Source of the DNA: Isoetes taiwanensis
Lineage: Eukaryota; Streptophyta; Lycopodiopsida; Isoetales; Isoetaceae
Assembly: GCA_021234155.1 (NCBI GenBank)
Contig: JAJEKV010000113.1
Location: 1,302,001 to 1,366,000, forward strand
Direction: 5' to 3'
DNA length: 64,000 nt
Shown here: positions 35,113-47,114 of the stretch, piece by piece
Position numbering within the stretch: the stretch's first letter is position 1
Layout of the letters: every line of letters begins with the position of its first letter
Notes under the pieces: model-generated
Seen by the model: the letters and a program-made list of their open reading frames with translations, nothing else
Told to the model about the DNA's origin: nothing
The model's database searches: none
Made by a program: the position numbers and the translations under genes

Positions 35113-35434
35113 GGGTAAAAGCATGTTAGGGTGTCCCTTAAAAAGTATTATTTAGTGACAAAAAAGGTACCTAAAAAGGTAGCCAGGACTGGGTACTGGG
35201 TACCTGTATAATATCTCAATATAAGGTATGTTTTAGAACTTTTTATATATATATTGGTCTCCGATAGCATTATCTTTATCTTAACTTTGAATATTACCAT
35301 GTCCTTGACTTTTATTTTGGATTTTTGTATTAGTTTTAATGAAAAGAAAAATGAGAAAGTACCCAGTTCTGAAGTACCTAGTGTATGTACTTTTGCAGGT
35401 TCCAAAAGTGGTACACCCTAACATGCTTTTACCC
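35113..35434. mobile_element. MITE, 322 bp, 22-bp TIRs, TSD TTGC
   Basis: Terminal inverted repeats begin GGGTAAAAGCATGTTAGGGT and are perfect over 22 bp (35113-35134 and 35413-35434). TTGC flanks both sides (35109-35112 and 35435-35438). A related copy of the flanking sequence at 35640-35710 reads CTGTTGCAAGTCTTCG without the insertion, an empty-site equivalent. No open frame of note. The superfamily is uncertain from the 4-bp target alone. Confidence 0.92.
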
Positions 35435-35438
35435 TTGC

Positions 35439-38260
35439 AAGTCTTCGCACCTTAAAATCCTGCATTAATTTTACAATATCTATAATTACATACTTACTAT
35501 CTTAATTATTAGAATTACTCTAAGGTAATGTTTAAGACATTACTGTACTATTTCATTATCCAATTAACTTATCACTTCCTAAAATTATTAACCTTACTTA
35601 ATACAACATTTAAGTTTATCAAAGTTTATCAATTTCATACACTTCTAAGGTACTCTTCATTCCTTGCAACACATTATAACCAAATTTCTGTTGCAAGTCT
35701 TCGTAGCTCGACCTCCTTGCCCTCCGGAGCGCTCTATTGGCCTGCAGGTCGACACTACCTATTATTAATTATTAATAAAATTTTGGTTATATGGTGACCA
35801 CCCCACCTATCTATATGAATGCATGGCTAATCTCCCGGCGTAGGAAGAGGATGCTTCTTCCATCGTGGCCGTGGAGACAGCGCCTATATGCCTATATGCC
35901 GCTCATGCCTACACCCTAGTTGCCCAGCGTGGAGGATATCCTTCCCGTATATGGGGCGTGAAGGATAGAGTCCTCCTATCAAAGCATATATGGGGCTAAA
36001 GGTGCCTTTCCTATCAATGCATCTCTCAATGACCTCCTTTCTCTCGAGGTCGTCTACTTCCGTGGGACAGAAGTAGACTTTCTAATCTACCTTCCACTCG
36101 TCCAAGCGGAAACGCGGTCATGCCTACATTGACATTACACCACGCCCTAGAGATCACCGTAGTGGTCCCATCATCGGTAAATACGCATGCAACCCATACC
36201 TGGCATAGGTTGCATTCGTAGATTAATCTTAACTACACATGAAACTAATCTAAACACAAATCGACATGCCTGAGCCGATTTTTGCTGGCTCCTTTAATGC
36301 ATGTGATTAACATAATTACCCTAAGGTAATATTTATGAATTAACATTATCATAGTATCGGATACATTACTTCCGATAGTACAATTATATTTACTCTAAGC
36401 TTTGCAATATTTAACGGCTTTTAGATCGCGATTATTTAAACAATAACCCTGATTTAGACCTATTGTTACATAGACAATGTTTTAATTATCATACACAAGA
36501 ATTAGATGTGCTTCTTATTCTCTTCCTTGGGTCCTGCATTACCCTTGGAAGTATATCCCTAAGATGCACTTAAGTATATCCGAATTCTATTTTCTATTTA
36601 TATTTATAAGGACCCCGAGGTCATATAGCTATCCTTGGAAGGAATTGCATCCTTGCGAAGGGTTAATTAACATGCTACCTCACATTATCGTTGTTATTTA
36701 ACTTATTTCCCTATGATACATATACGTACAACAATTTCTATGCAGTTATTAGGATCTATATTTAATTTATCAATAAGACACATTAAAGCTTATAATACAT
36801 GCGCACCCCTTACCTAAGGCTAGAACGCATCCACTCATTGAGTCGGCGTCGAGTAATTTTTGGAGATGACTTGGTCGTTGCATTGCTCCCATAGTTTTGC
36901 TCCACTTCATTGGTGTAGTTAGCTCCTACGTCAGTCTCGCCGTTGAAGGCCTCCTGAGCACTAAGGTATCTATCTATCTTACGCTCTATTCGCTTCGGCC
37001 ATTGCCGGAGTGAACTCTATTCTACGGGTCGGTCAATTCGATGCAAGTACGTTCAATCATAAGATTGAGCTCTCCCACTTTCTTCGAAAAGAAAATGGTC
37101 CTGCACCCCTTCAATGACGTTGTACACAACGTCATATCTACTCTCTCCCCTTAAGAGGTTATACGCTTCTTACTTAGCGCATTAATTTACTAGCCTTAGC
37201 TGACATATATAACCATCTAAGATAGATGCACATATTATGTTATCATTTATTTCAATATAGTTATGGGTTACCTACTTAGTTAGGACGATTCTAAACCACA
37301 AGGTTTTGTCATGACGACAATTCCTTTTTGTCTCAAAAGAATATTTGATTACTATAATTCTTATTTTAGATGTACTTTACATGTACTATTCTTTTATATT
37401 CTAGAGATTCCCCCTTTCTTAGCTATTTAACTCTTGGAATATTTCTACCAATCGAATTGATGCCATCGTAACAAGTTGGCCGGACTTGTTAGATTACTTC
37501 TTTTCTTTCGGTTGGATTATTCTTTTGGAGGCACTAGATAATTATACATGGTCAACAATTATCCTAGTAATGATTCCTTCTTAGCGAGGTGATCAATCTC
37601 ACCAAGTGGTTTCAATATGTTGGATGTCTGTTAACAATCGTGTATAATTATAGTTACTCCTATGCATTTCCTTCCCAATCTTGACGCTTAGCTCAATATT
37701 GGGGCGATCCTTTCAGCGAGAATATCTAAAAAAGCCTTCTAATCCCAATATGGATGTTACCATCCATATATTTAACCTACTAGGCCCCATGGCCTTAGAT
37801 GCTTGAGCTTGCTAGAAGCTCATCCACTCGTTGCCTATTTGAAGCAGCAAGGTAACGTTCTCCCGAGTCGCTCGATACTTCAGTCTCCTTGACGGTGGAT
37901 CCCCTTTGATGTAGAGGTTGACTTTGTTCGTTAGAAGCCTCTCATTGCTGGTGGCTTGATGGTGTAGTTGATCACTTGAAATCTTCCATGCCGCTTTTCA
38001 AAAGCCTGAAGGTGGCGCTAAAGGACGACTCTGTATTCGATATTGTTTCTTCGACTCCATCGACGTCTCATACGTCGAGTCCTCTTGTCGTTATCGTGTT
38101 GCCCGAAGAGTGTTGAGGATGTTGATTGCTTCACCCCTGCAAATTGCCTGACATCTCTTCCTTTGATCTGTTACGCTATGGGAGGGAAGGAATAACAAGG
38201 GAACTATATATGCAAAGCATATAGCTTACATAATTACAATTACTACTAGAGCTATTAGGT
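35439..38260 (-). other. Nested element interior, no domain seen
   Basis: This is part of the interior of the nested element. No reverse transcriptase, RNase H or integrase motif is seen on either strand; frames are short. Text is mixed AT-rich and coding-like, so a decayed gag or pol cannot be excluded. Confidence 0.45.
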
Positions 38261-41200
38261 CCCCCTTGTGCCTCCCTTCGAGTTGCACACCTACTCCTTG
38301 GCAATGTCATCGGTGTTCCTCCCGGTGCAATGGTGTTGACGATCTATATCCTCCTATTTGTACGTCAGCTCATACTCTGGGTAGCTTGTTGATATGCTTG
38401 GGCCCTCCGGTGTTTGTCGGCTATGGCACAACACGCTTTGCATCACATTCTAACTAAAGGTGTGCTGGTCGTTGATGCTTTGACATTTCCGTCTGCTTCC
38501 TGATCCTGTTCTTGGGCGGTAATCCTTCATGATGCTTGAAGCTATTTGGAGGCGTCTCTTGAGGCTGTGCGTGATTCCATTGGCTATACTCCTCTGGAGT
38601 CGTTCTCTTCTGCAATTGTTCTTTGAATCGTCCATCCTTGGGTTCACCAAGTTGCATGCAAGTCCGCGTGCAAGTTATCGGCTCGCCTCGCCTCACCTAA
38701 TTGCTTCTCCATCGAGCTTCCAATCTTCCTTGTTTGATCCCCTCGGTCACATGGCTTGGACATTGTCACGTTCCTCAGTGCTATGCCGTCTTCTTGTCTT
38801 GAGGTACCCTCCGGTGGTTTTGATTGTGCTCGTCAGTTTTGATCCTCCTGTTGCCTCTAGGGAGCTCGTGGAAGAAGTCAGTTGCTAGCACTTCTCCAGC
38901 TTTCAGTTCCTGACCTTTGTCCCTCTATGCATGTCGGTCTCTCTGGCAAGTAAAGCATCATGGCTCTCCTCCCTGCTGGCTATGTTGTCGGGGTGATGGG
39001 TCCCTATATCTGCGCAGCTTGACCCTTGAGTTGAAGAAGTACTTGCCTTAGATATACTCTTGTCGTTGAATAGCCTGGCTATTATCTTGAACTCTCTTTT
39101 TGCCGAAGGTGCTTCAGTTGCTATCCTTGTCGTTAAGGTGATGCTTCTACCTTGGGCGTTTGATGTCCCACATGTCGGAGATACGATCGGCTTCTTTTCT
39201 TCCAATTACTGGTAGGAGTACCTGACGAAGCCATCACATAGTTGTTGAAGGCATATCTCCTCGTCGCAATGCCTTTCGTACGTGCCTCTCCATCTAATAC
39301 ACGTGTCATAGCGCATCACCCTATATTACCACAAGGTGGAATTATGGTCGTCGAGATGTTGCCTTCCTAGTTGGCTCGTTGATGTCGGGGCGTTCCTCCT
39401 TCTATTGTTGAGGCCACTCGTGTCATAAGTTCGTCAAGTATTGCTGTTGCCACAAGATGTAGTGTTACAGCGTCCTGACGATGTCCTGGTGCAGCGCTGA
39501 TGATCTTGACATGACCGGTGTTGTCTCTTATTCTGACATTGGGTGGACGAGCGGTCTTCTACTTGAGGGCACTTCCCGAAGTGTTTGGAGTCGAAGGTTT
39601 GCTTGGGCTCTGGTCGTTTCTCCCTCGTAGTTGCTCTTCCATTTTGATCTTGGGCTACAGTTGTGCTTCCTTGCTTCCTCATTTGGCAGTCGAAGTGAAG
39701 GAGCTTCCTGATCTAAGCGCTAAATCCGTAAAACATGACTTTAAACTCATGTTTCTCCACTTGTGAGCACCCAAGATATACAATAGACATATACGCATTT
39801 ACATTGGGATTTTTAATTCATCCACTTTTTCAAAACAACTACGAAGATCTACTTAAATGTTTATACTCCTTTAGGGTTTCCCTTCCTCCTATCGTGTTTG
39901 ATCCTTCGGTTTTGCTGCATCTTCTTCGTTCTGGTTGACTCCGGGATTCCTTGAGATGCTGCTACTATTGTTGAGCTTCATGTCTGATCCGAGCTTGTCA
40001 CGCCAGTTGCGAAGAGTGTTCGTCGATGTGATCCCTTGAAAAAGATGCTCCTTCTTAATGTGTATGTTCGTCGTAAGGAATGCGGTGACCGCTCAACATC
40101 CCTATATGCAGTGTGTCGTTGCAAGGTTGCCGATGTGCGGTGCCATTGATCGGTTGAGTAGGATCACCTGGCTGTTGTAGTCGGGCGTTCTTGAATGTCT
40201 TCGAAGCTCTGAGATCATGGTCGGTAGGCAGGCATTGTCATTCCTCCGTAAGTTGAATTTCTGAGTGCGACTCCTGTTGCTTGGGCTTTGCTTCATTCCG
40301 AGGTGCCTCTCCTGTGCCTGGAGTGTGGTCGTCTCCATTCCACCTATCATAGCTCCTTCTAGTCGCCTTTTCGTGATTTGTACCTGCTAACTAGGTCGTC
40401 TCCTCCGTCCTTTGGGTCCTATCCATTCGAGTCTCGCACTCCTTGGCTGACGTAGTAAAATCGTCCTTCCTTTGGTTTCTAGGTGTTTCTGGGTCCAGAA
40501 TTCTTGTTCGAGCGGAATATTCTCCTCCTTGATCTTGCCCCTAATGCTGATATAGGCCTTCAAGTTGGAGATGTTCCTTCCCTGATATGCGTCTCCTCCC
40601 CTCGTGGTCTCCTGCCGGTGCAAGGGAGCTGGAAGCTCATCTTGGTCAGCCTTAGGTGCTTTGTGGTTGCCTAGCTTGGTTACTCCTTTTGTTGACGTTG
40701 CATGACATTCGCTTGAGCTGCTGGGCTGCAAGGTCGTGGTGATCTTCCCTCCGGTTTCTATACGCTCCTGTGTCGCCATTACTTCTCTCCTCGGCGGAAG
40801 ATTATGCCCTCTGGTCCTAGCTCGTGATGCTAATGCGGCATCGATGTCTAACGCCTTCCTGTGCCTGTATTTTGCTGCCTTGCGTTCTTCCATTTGAACT
40901 CATGTGCATCGAGTTGGTGAAGGCGTTGAGATCCTCTTTCTGATGTGAGCTCGTGGACGTGGTAGCCGAGAGGTTGACATCTAGAAAAATTCTTGATGCT
41001 GTTGGTTACCAAATATTCTTCCCATTTGCTGAAGATTGATGATAGGCCGGTGGTGTTCTGTTCTACTCGTTTGAGGCGTTTGTCGTTGTGTTTCCCTCTC
41101 TTGGGTCTGCCTTTTTGGTCTCCTCTCCTTATCTGTCTGTACATCGGCTGGAACCTCGATGTCTTCAAGAAGTTGCGCCTCTAGCTCTTCTATGGCTCTG

Positions 41201-41950
41201 GCCCTGTACTTCGAAAGCAATGCTCGTATATTCTAGAGTCTAAGGGTCTACTTGAAGGGCTCTCCTACAACATTCTGGGCTCTATAAGCAAGCAAGATAG
41301 CTCGAGCAACATTACTGGGGACATATCTATAATCTCCAAGTCTATGGACATTAGGACGTGTGGTATGGTATGACATGAGGGTTGTTTTGCAAAACCTCCA
41401 TGATGTTTGAGGCATACTCTAAGGTCCTAGCAAAGTTGGTTTGGGGGAGTCCAATCTCTACACATGGAGTGACTTGGGCAGCTCTAGACTCTAGCTCCTT
41501 TCTAGGTATCCTGGCAATAGGGAGTGTCGATGTGGCGGCTATATAAGTCAAATTCTATTAGAAGGACACAGAATTAGGTCAAGGTTTATGCCTTTGCTCG
41601 AGCAGAGGTGATGTACCAACAGTTGGACTTGGGTTGCTATGCTGAGGTCTAGATGACTATAACAAAGGGGTGTTCTTGGGCACTTCTATCTAGGAGTAAG
41701 GCATCAGCTCTGAGCCGAGAGCAATACTTGCAAGGTACTAATGGGGTATGCTTCTATTTACAAACAAACCACAGTTTGGAAAAACAATTCAAGGGTTTGA
41801 GCAATTTTGGTCATTTTGAGCTGGGGTTTGACATTTCTAGCCTAAATTGAGGTCATAAATGGATTCTAGACTGTCTAACGGTCCTATTGCAACAAATTTC
41901 AAGCGATTTGGAGCTCTGTAGCTCAAGTTATGGAGGTTCAAAGTTTGGAG

Positions 41951-42017
41951 GTCTCACACATTGCGCCCAGACCGATAATGAACTTTTCATTTTCTGTCCT
42001 GGCGCGACGTGTGAGAC
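41951..42017. repeat. 67-bp hairpin, copy 1
   Basis: Arms GTCTCACACATTGCGCC and GGCGCGACGTGTGAGAC face each other with a 33-bp loop. Fifteen of 17 positions pair. The loop sequence is identical to copy 2 except for one base. Confidence 0.88.
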
Positions 42018-42163
42018 ATTGGCTCTAAATGGGTTAAACTTGTCCAATTTGGGTGATATAAGGGTCTAATTCTACTGGACTCATCGAGTTAGGCAGAATT
42101 GACCCCTTATTTGGTCGATTTGGAGCAGTTTTGGGCACTTTTGGGGCATGGTCTCACAGCATG

Positions 42164-42230
42164 GTCTCACACGTTGCGCCCAGACCAATAATGAACTTTT
42201 CATTTTCTGTCCTGGCGCGACGTGTGAGAC
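42164..42230. repeat. 67-bp hairpin, copy 2
   Basis: Arms GTCTCACACGTTGCGCC and GGCGCGACGTGTGAGAC pair at 16 of 17 positions. It lies 213 bp from copy 1, within the 5' part of the nested element's interior. Confidence 0.88.
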
Positions 42231-42744
42231 ATCCTCTCGAATTGGCCTAGGATGTCTGCTTTGACTACAACAAAAGCTAAAACTTACTAACTCAACTTAA
42301 TTAAGTAACTTTATACACTTATAATTTACTCTAAAACACTTTGTATTAAACAAAATTTTATCATTTACGAAATTAATAATGCTCAGCTTTGATGTAGCTG
42401 GCAAGCTGCATGACCTTCTTCATTAGTGTTACTCTCTTGGCGTGTGTAATGCTAAGGCTGTTGAGTCTTCAAAATGTTGGACCAGCTTCTGCTCTGCTGC
42501 TTCTTGACCCTTGGCCTCCCGCTCTCGTTCTGCCCTCTCCTCTTCTTGTTTCCTTCGGCCTCCTTGACCTCTGGCTGTTTCGCCTTGTCGAGCGGTCTGT
42601 TTGTTGCGCATCATGTCGATCGGAGTCTTGGTGTCTATCAAGATGCTGTCTCTATCTTGGTTCTAAGTCTAAGGCCTAGCCATTAATATTATCTAACATT
42701 ATTAAAGCTTAAATATAATTAAGAATTATAATTCAAACACAAAC

Positions 42745-42850
42745 GATGCCCGCCCTCAGTGGTTGGCACGGGGGGGTTTGGGGGGGTTCAACCCTGTGGG
42801 TGGGAGGTTCGATTCCCGCTACTGTGGGAATTCTTTTAAGATGAGGTTCA
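42745..42850 (+). mobile_element. tRNA-derived SINE head
   Basis: An A-box-like CCTCAGTGGTTGGCAC (42753-42768) and a strong B box GGTTCGATTCC (42805-42815) occur at about tRNA-like spacing. They are interrupted by G-runs and followed by a T-run (TTCTTTTAAG). It sits exactly where the upstream LTR of the nested element is truncated. Confidence 0.6.
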
Positions 42851-43004
42851 AATAGATTGAAAAGCTAGACTAAGCTAGCTGAGGCCTATCTAGCTGCGGA
42901 AGCGTAAACATACATGTTAGTAGTACAAGCTACGGAACTGTAAACATACATGTCAGTAGTACAAGCACATATCTGCATAGACAAGGATCAAGCACAGCAC
43001 AAGC

Positions 43005-43340
43005 ACATCACATCACATCACATCACATCACATCACATCACATCACATCACATCACATCACATCACATCACATCACATCACATCACATGACATGACATGA
43101 CATGACATGACATGACATCACATCACATGTAAACATACATCAGTAAACATACATGTCATAGACAAGGACAACATCACATCACATCACATCACATCACATC
43201 ACATCACAGACATCACATCAATCACATCACATCACATCACATCACATCACATCACATGACATCACATACATCACATCACATCACACATCACATCACATCA
43301 CATCACATCACATCACATCACATCACATCACATCACATAG
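43005..43340. repeat. CACAT pentanucleotide satellite
   Basis: More than 50 CACAT units with a short run of GACAT variants near 43088-43120 and islands of unique LTR text (AAACATACATCAGTAAACAT). The partner LTR has only a few units at the same place. Confidence 0.95.
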
Positions 43341-43704
43341 GGAATCCTACCTAAGGCTCAGACACAGGGATGGACTGACAAGCTTGGGTCTCCAGAATTC
43401 ATGGCAATGGATTTGGCTGGCAGACACAAGAATGGACTGACACGAGCACATCACATAGGGGAATCCTACCCAAGGCTCGCATAATGGGATGGACCGACAA
43501 GCTTGGGTCTCCGTAATTCATGGCAATGGATTTGGCTGGGCGAACACAAGAATGGATCGACACGCTTGGGTCTCGTAATTCATGGCAATGGATTTGGGGC
43601 ATAATAGACAAGGATCAAGCACAAGAATGGACTGACACGCTTGGGTCATAATAGACAAGGATCAAGCACAAGAATGGACTGACACGCTTGGGTCTCCAAA
43701 ATTC

Positions 43705-44262
43705 ATGGCAATGGATTTGGCTGGCATAATAGACAAGGATCAAGCACATCACATAGGGAATCTTACCCAAGGCTATGGTTCATCACATATCTGCATAGAC
43801 AAGGAAGGGTATAGGGAATCTTACCCAAGGCTATGGTTCACCACATATCTGCATAGACAAGGGGAATGCTACCCAAGGCTATGGTTCACCACATATCAGC
43901 ATAGACAAGGGGAATCCTACCCAAGGCTATGGTTCACCACATATCCGCATAGACAAGGGGAATCCTACCCAAGGCTATGGTTCACCACATATCCGCATAG
44001 ACAAGGGGAATCCTACCCAAGGCTATGGTTCACCACATATCTGCATAGACAAGGATCAAGCACATCACATAGGGAATCCTACCCAAGGCTCAGACACAGG
44101 GATGGACTGACAAGCTTGGGTCTCCAGAATTCATTGCAGACAGAATTCATGGCAATGGATTTGGCTGGCATAATAGACAAGGATCAAGCACATCACATAG
44201 ACAAGGATCAAGCACATCACATAGGGAATCCTACCCAAGGCTCAGACACAGGGATGGACTGA
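43705..44262 (+). repeat. Minisatellite expansion inside LTR
   Basis: Units of about 56-60 bp containing GGCTATGGTTCACCACATAT and CGCATAGACAAGGGGAATCC are repeated about six times, then larger units with TCAGACACAGGGATGGACTG. The array keeps one frame open (185 codons), but the translation is a pure repeat (SYPRLWFTTY) and is not a real gene. Confidence 0.9.
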
Positions 44263-46048
44263 CAAGCTTGGGTCTCCAGAGTTCATTCTTTGCAGAGTAG
44301 GCTGAAAAGTGTCGGGACCTGACTGTAGCTCGCCGCTTAGGGTTGTCCACTCCATCCGCCCCTCCTGTGGCTGAAAAGTGTCGTGGACTGACAAGCTTGG
44401 GTCTCTAGAGTTCATTCTTTGCAGAGTAGGCTGAAAAGTGTCGGGACCTGACTGTAGCTCGCCGCTTAGGGTTGTCCACTCCATCCGCCCCTCCTGTGGC
44501 TGAAAAGTGTCGTGGACTGACCAGTAGCTTCGCCCGCTTAGGGTTGTCCACTCCATCCGCCCCTCCTGGGGCTGAAAAGTGCCGGGGACTGGCAGTAGCT
44601 TCGCCCGCTTAGGGTTGTCCACTCCATCCGCCCCCCTGTGGTGAAAAAGTGTCGGGACTCCCGTCAGCTCGCCCGCTTAGGGTTGTCCATTCCATCCGCC
44701 CCTCACGTGCACACTTTGCGAGTAGGCTGAAAAGTGTCGGGGACTCGGCCTCAGAGCCCACATGGGATGCATAGCCAAAGGGGTCCACTCCATCCGCCCC
44801 TCCCAGTGCACACTTTGCGAGTAGGCTGAAAAGTGTCGGGACCGGGACCAGAGGCCCCGGCCGGGATGCATAGCCAAAGGGGGCTATCCCCGGGTTTCAT
44901 CTCCTCGGCCCGATGGGGCAGGAAGGGATCACTCCCTCCAGAGATCTACATGCTGACTCAAGGTGACTAGAGGGCCACTGCCCGTATTCGACTGAACCCA
45001 CTGGAAAGTGAACACAACTTCACGGGTGTCGAGTCCATGCCTTACCCTTTCGGTGGTAAGCCATTAGACCTAGTCACAATGATCCCCGGTAGTCCTTACA
45101 CACCGAGGGATCGCTCAAGAGTCGAGGACATGAACCTCCTTCTTAGCCGGCCTGCCCCTTCACCCCACAACCCGGTGTGGTTCTTGTACACAGGCCGAAT
45201 CTATAGTGTGCTAGAGAGGCTAATCTAGGAGCATCTACTACCAAGCTTTAGGTCTCTACCCCCCTTCCCAATACAAGGAGTTCATAGAGATACATCATCC
45301 ACATACATCACAGAAGAACTAAAGAACTATATCTAATCTATATCATAGAGTTAAGTTCTTTAGTTAGAGTCTGGTATCTAGAGATCTAGAGAGCTGCTAT
45401 GGGCAATTTAATAGACTAAACCTACTGATTCTATGTCTAGAAGATGGTTTAGGCTATTAAACTAACTAAATACCTGATCCTTGAGTTCCTCCTCCTGACC
45501 TGAGTTCGACCATCCTGCTGAAATGCTCGAATCAAGGAAAACTAATGATGTAGTTCTCTCAGACAGAGTCTGGGAGGCGGTTTTGGCTCTTGAGGCAGCC
45601 AAAACAGAGCTCTAAAACCCTAGAAACGAAAAATGGACAAGTTAGGGTTCTCCTACTTAAATAGGCAAGGGGTTAGGCTAGGGTTTCCAATTATCCCCTT
45701 TTTGGCATGTGGGATAATTGGGAATGGGCCCACTTGCCTTTAATAGCTAGGTGGCCAAATGTGCCCACATGGAAATGTGTGCACCCAAATGTGCCCACAT
45801 GGAAATGTGTGCACCTAAATGGGCCCACATGGAAATGTGTGCACCTAAATGTGCCCACATGGAAATGTGTGCACCTTAATAAATGTGCATGTGCACATTA
45901 ATAAGAAATGCACATACCTAGCAAGTTGCCCCCTAGGGGCTACTAGCCTGGCTACACGTCGGCGTACACGTCAGTCGGGGTGGCGTGTACGCGTGACGAG
46001 GCAGTACAGTATACGTCCTGGGACCGTATACTGCACTGGAACGTCACA

Positions 46049-46053
46049 AGGGG
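46049..46053. repeat. Target duplication AGGGG, right
   Basis: Matches 33122-33126 and closes the 12.9-kb nested insertion. Confidence 0.9.
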
Positions 46054-46644
46054 TCTTTGGGTGGTACTGTCCTTTGGGATATTCATATAACCCCTTGGAA
46101 TATGTAAGTTCATTTGTGGAACTTAACGCCATTTGGGCACTAAAGGAATGGTTGGAAATACTTTGCCCCAACCATATCTAGATACCCTAGAAGGAGGTGA
46201 CTAATCAACAATGGTTGGATGCCACTTGACCCTTACGGTAGAAGAACCCCAAAAGAGGGTAGGCTGCTATCAATCTGACAGATGCGTGGCGCAGATAATT
46301 AATCACAGCCATATAGGCGGTGAGGTTTGGCACAAAATAATACTAGAGTTTGTACCCGGGATTAATTAGAATAAAGTGCTGACATTGTTGTGGGGGTTCT
46401 AACACAAGCACTTACTACGTGTTACAGAGTATGTATCGCGATCTGGGGAAGCGGTCCATAAGAAGAACACGACCATTGAGAAGAAGTATTGAAGGGTGGT
46501 AGGATCAAAGGAATCCAAACCCATGGTCTAGTTGGTTAGGCGAAGAAAGATCCTTTCTTTAGGAAATGAAACGAGTCAAGGCGTAGACACTAGAGAGAAA
46601 CAACGTTAATTGTAATTATGTCTATAAGATATTTCTTAACCCTT
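46054..46644. other. Continuation of outer interior or host flank
   Basis: No recognised domain. The minus-strand frame runs open from here, across the empty nested-insertion site, into 33121-33040, consistent with this having been contiguous coding-type DNA before insertion. Confidence 0.45.
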
Positions 46645-46838
46645 GGTGAAATGCGTAGAGATCGGGAAGAACACCAACAAAACAACGGCGAAAGCACTCT
46701 GCTGGGCCGACACTGAGAGACGAAAGCTAGGGGAGCGAATGGGATTAGATACCCCAGTAGTCCTAGCCGTAAACGAGGGATACTAGGCGGCGCAGCGACC
46801 CGACCGATTGCAGCGTCTAACGCCGTTAAGTATCCCTT
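46645..46838 (+). pseudogene. rrn16: Plastid 16S rRNA fragment in nuclear DNA
   Basis: The block starts GGTGAAATGCGTAGAGATCG and contains GGCGAAAGCACTCTGCTGGG and GGGATTAGATACCCCAGTAG, then GTCCTAGCCGTAAACGA and GTTAAGTATCCC. These are central conserved parts of plastid 16S rRNA. There is a small insertion after ACACCAAC, a deletion after GGCCGACACTGA, and the variable helix near 46785-46830 is scrambled. It is a nuclear insertion of plastid DNA, not a working rRNA. Confidence 0.9.
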
Positions 46839-46869
46839 TGTCACGGGGAAGCAGCAATCAATATTATCT

Positions 46870-47110
46870 ATCCGGAGGGCCTAGGAGACCGGATCCAACC
46901 AAGGGCGTAAATAACTCCCCGGGTTGGTATGGTATTCAACCCTCTCGGCCACCACGAATGGTCTGGGACGGCAACGGGATGTCCTTATCTATTCCGGTGG
47001 GAGCAGGTTCGAGAAAGGATCTTAGAGTGTCCAGGATTGGGCCAAGAGGGTCTCATAACGCCCTCCCCTCTCTTTCCATTGTTGCCGGGGGAATCTATTG
47101 ATTCTCTTTT
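46870..47110 (+). pseudogene. Plastid rrn16-trnI spacer fragment
   Basis: The words GGCAACGGGATGTCCTTATC, TATTCCGGTGGGAGCAGGTT, CGAGAAAGGATCTTAGAGTG and GAATCTATTGATTCTC are those of the plastid spacer between rrn16 and trnI. The order and strand agree with the 16S fragment just upstream. The 3' half of 16S is missing between them. Confidence 0.75.
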
Positions 47111-47114
47111 TCTT

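Larger units (their letters stand above)
38261..42680 (-). pseudogene. Gag-like low-complexity interior of nested element
   Basis: Minus-strand open segments (42641-42429, 41220-40848, 40893-40387, 39205-38903, 38696-38450) are rich in Gln, Arg, Glu, Lys, Thr and Ser. Examples are RGQGGRRKQEEERAERERE near the start of the interior and RRPKRQTQERETQRQTPQTS near 41100. Position just downstream of the upstream LTR and composition suit a retroviral-type Gag. No zinc knuckle, protease or reverse transcriptase is visible, so the element may be a non-autonomous LARD-type derivative. Frames are broken repeatedly. Function is inferred from position only. Confidence 0.45.
42885..46048 (-). mobile_element. 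Nested element 5' LTR, expanded to 3.2 kb
   Basis: The sequence from CCTATCTAGCTGCGGAAGCG to ACGTCACA matches the 3' LTR, but about 160 bp of the LTR 3' end are missing on the left. The middle is expanded. 43005-43340 is a CACAT satellite with a GACAT sub-array. 43340-44260 holds repeats of GGGAATCCTACCCAAGGCT and of CACCACATATCTGCATAGAC units. 44280-44700 holds repeats ending CCACTCCATCCGCCCCTCC. From about 44880 it again follows the 3' LTR base for base. It ends next to AGGGG. Confidence 0.88.

Noticed and set aside
43005-43340. CRISPR-like array
   Set aside because: Simple pentanucleotide repeats without spacers, in plant nuclear DNA.
43705-44262. 185-codon plus-strand open frame
   Set aside because: Translation of a minisatellite; the frame stays open because the repeat unit has no stop.
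46645-46838. Working 16S rRNA gene
   Set aside because: Only about 190 bp, with indels inside conserved helices.
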